Positions 62,560-64,000 of a stretch of DNA of 64,000 nt are shown here, piece by piece (position 1 is the stretch's first letter; each line of letters starts with the position of its first letter). The stretch is from Blasia pusilla (taxonomy: Eukaryota > Marchantiophyta > Marchantiopsida > Blasiales): positions 37,076,001-37,140,000 of the forward strand of contig CM114273.1 of assembly GCA_050084515.1 (NCBI GenBank), written 5' to 3'. A program made the translations under genes and the position numbers. The notes under the pieces were generated by a model, which ran no database searches, was not told the origin of the DNA, and worked only from the letters and a program-made list of their open reading frames with translations.

Positions 62560-63180
62560 ATTCCGTGATAAAGAGGGGAAATGATGATATCCAAGTGGCC
62601 GGTGAATTTATAGGATCCCGCGAGAATTCTTCATCATTCTCATTCAGTAAGTGGTGGGCACTTCTTGCACCTCTACAATAGGCAATTTCTTCACCATCTG
62701 GACAAATGGTAGACGGATCAGGGAGCCGGATTGTGCTCTGCAACTCATAACCAAAATTTTCTCCACTTCTGTGTGCTCCGTTCACTCACTCTTGCCCTTT
62801 GTGGAGGGTTCAGTGGAGGCTCCATTGGAACAAGGGGAAGATGCACTTCGATAAAAACGAGTGATGGAAACTACGATCATACCATCTCCTAACATTCTAA
62901 CATTGTAGTAGTGATGGCTAATTCTTTATCAGATTCATGAACTGGTAAGCACTATGGCAACGCCATAGACGACAGTTTCTCCACCCTCTCTCCACAAATG
63001 GCTGATAGGGTGGGAGGTTGAGCTGTGCCTTGGAACTCCTGAGCACACTTCTTGCCACTTCTGTGTTCACCGTTCACTAGCACTACTAATAGACTCGCCC
63101 TAGATCTTGGATTTAGTAACGGACCAATTGGAACTCCGAACATCGGAGCATCTTCCAGAATACTATTTTCATTTCCCAGC
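62560..63180 (-). repeat. Diverged tandem duplication, about 292 bp period, possibly coding on the minus strand
   Basis: CCACTTCTGTGT(T/G)... recurs at 62763 and 63055. Minus-strand frames align: VNGEHRSGKKCAQEFQG against MNGAHRSGENFGYELQS, and upstream VPIGPLLNPRSRA against VPMEPPLNPPQRA, the latter across a small indel. Similarity at the protein level suggests decayed or duplicated exons. No family recognised. Confidence 0.45.
62839..62870 (-). mobile_element. 32 bp terminal fragment of the retroelement 3' end
   Basis: AGATGCACTTCGATAAAAAC followed by GAGTGATGGAAA is identical to the inverted 3' terminus at 46421-46452 and complementary to 43921-43952. Only the extreme end is present. Confidence 0.7.
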
Positions 63181-64000
63181 ATGGGACAGAAAGACGTTCT
63201 CCTATTCTATTTGCTTGTACCCAGCGACCCCAGCGTTGCTTCGAACCAAGTCAAGACTAAAAAACGTTCAGAGTCTCCTCTTTGTGTCAACGTTAATTTT
63301 AGATGGAGCTGAGAGTATTAAGCAGCCTGCAGCGAATAAACGGAAGCGAGGTCCACAGGAGGAGGATGGACAACGGACATAGGAGTGACGTCGTGCGGAT
63401 AATTCAGATATCTAAAGGTAAGAAAAGTTCATTGGAGAGTTGATGAGCGAAGGGTTAATATTTGGTGCTAAATGGAGTGAGTAGTTATGGGACTTGTACA
63501 GGTCATACACATTCTAAAAACCGTAAAACAGTATTACAGCACTCTATTCTTGAAATATCGATGCAACCAGGATGTAGGTGTCGTTGTATGGATGGATGGA
63601 TGGCCCGGCAACAAGACTTCAGATCGTTGACAATCTGAGCTTGAACTTGGTCTCCGAAAGCCATCGTACCGTTTGCCAATAGTCTCATACCATTTATAGA
63701 CCAACAAATGGGCATGTCATTGTGTCTACACTACACGTAGATGAAGCGAGGTGCTACGTGACTAGCACCTGGGACCCAGGAAGGCAGTCGGCAGAGATCT
63801 TAGTCCTAAATATAAACGAGCTAAGTATCCGAGGCTTCAGGGAAAGATCTCTTTCATGGGAGCACTTCACTCTCACTCTGATTTCCTCTGATTTCAAGAC
63901 ACCCACCTTCATTGTCGAGTTCGTCGAGTATCTGATTCGCCTCAACACGCGGTCTTCAATTGATTCTAAGCTCCCCCTTGAACGAAGGCCTGGATGGAAT
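63181..64000. other. Unassigned sequence
   Basis: Overlapping open frames at 63052-63382 (+) without recognised domain, a TGGATGGATGGATGG run near 63590. No gene supported. Confidence 0.3.

Overview
This is a 64 kb window of nuclear DNA from a land plant. It holds one convincing intact gene: a cellulose synthase catalytic subunit (CesA) on the minus strand, coding span 5973-11295. I resolved it into 13 exons that join, with GT-AG introns and consistent phases, into an open frame of 1,106 residues. The N-terminus and the zinc-finger and catalytic motifs are those of land-plant CesA proteins. The general feel of the protein and the lack of anything seed-plant specific suggest a non-seed plant (moss or other bryophyte, possibly a lycophyte). 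That placement is inference and was not tested by a tree.

Layout. 1-5300: unassigned sequence with three degenerate duplications or tandem repeats (about 2000-2410, 2640-2905, 3827-4172). 5300-11900: the CesA transcription unit on the minus strand, with a possible polyadenylation signal, a possible 5'-UTR intron and a possible TATA box. 11760-13120: the upstream region, unusually dense in tri-, tetra- and pentanucleotide microsatellites and with a G-quadruplex-type G-run block. 13300-52500: AT-rich, gene-poor DNA made of (a) scattered 3' fragments of a non-LTR retroelement family whose protein ends in a C-C-H-C cluster plus a restriction-like-endonuclease-type region, (b) short Helitron-like elements (5' TC...CTRR 3', inserted between A and T), (c) a 75-80 bp degenerate satellite-like array at about 19955-20760, (d) a 102 bp (AT)n tract, and (e) GC-rich islands that repeatedly carry CCGTCCGTC-type motifs. 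52521-57831: a complete but decayed Ty1/copia retrotransposon on the minus strand, with two LTRs, primer-binding site, polypurine tract and 5 bp target duplication. 57832-64000: more GC-rich, non-repetitive-looking sequence with a cruciform-prone AT block, two internal duplications and no recognisable gene.

How it works together. CesA is the only functional gene that can be defended. It makes a plasma-membrane glycosyltransferase that polymerises UDP-glucose into beta-1,4-glucan. Everything else is mobile-element debris, simple repeats or unassigned DNA. The most interesting non-genic signals are the truncated endonuclease-bearing retroelement family with two tail types, the Helitron-like family, the tandem array, the promoter-side microsatellite cluster, and the nonsense-mutation pattern in the copia element.
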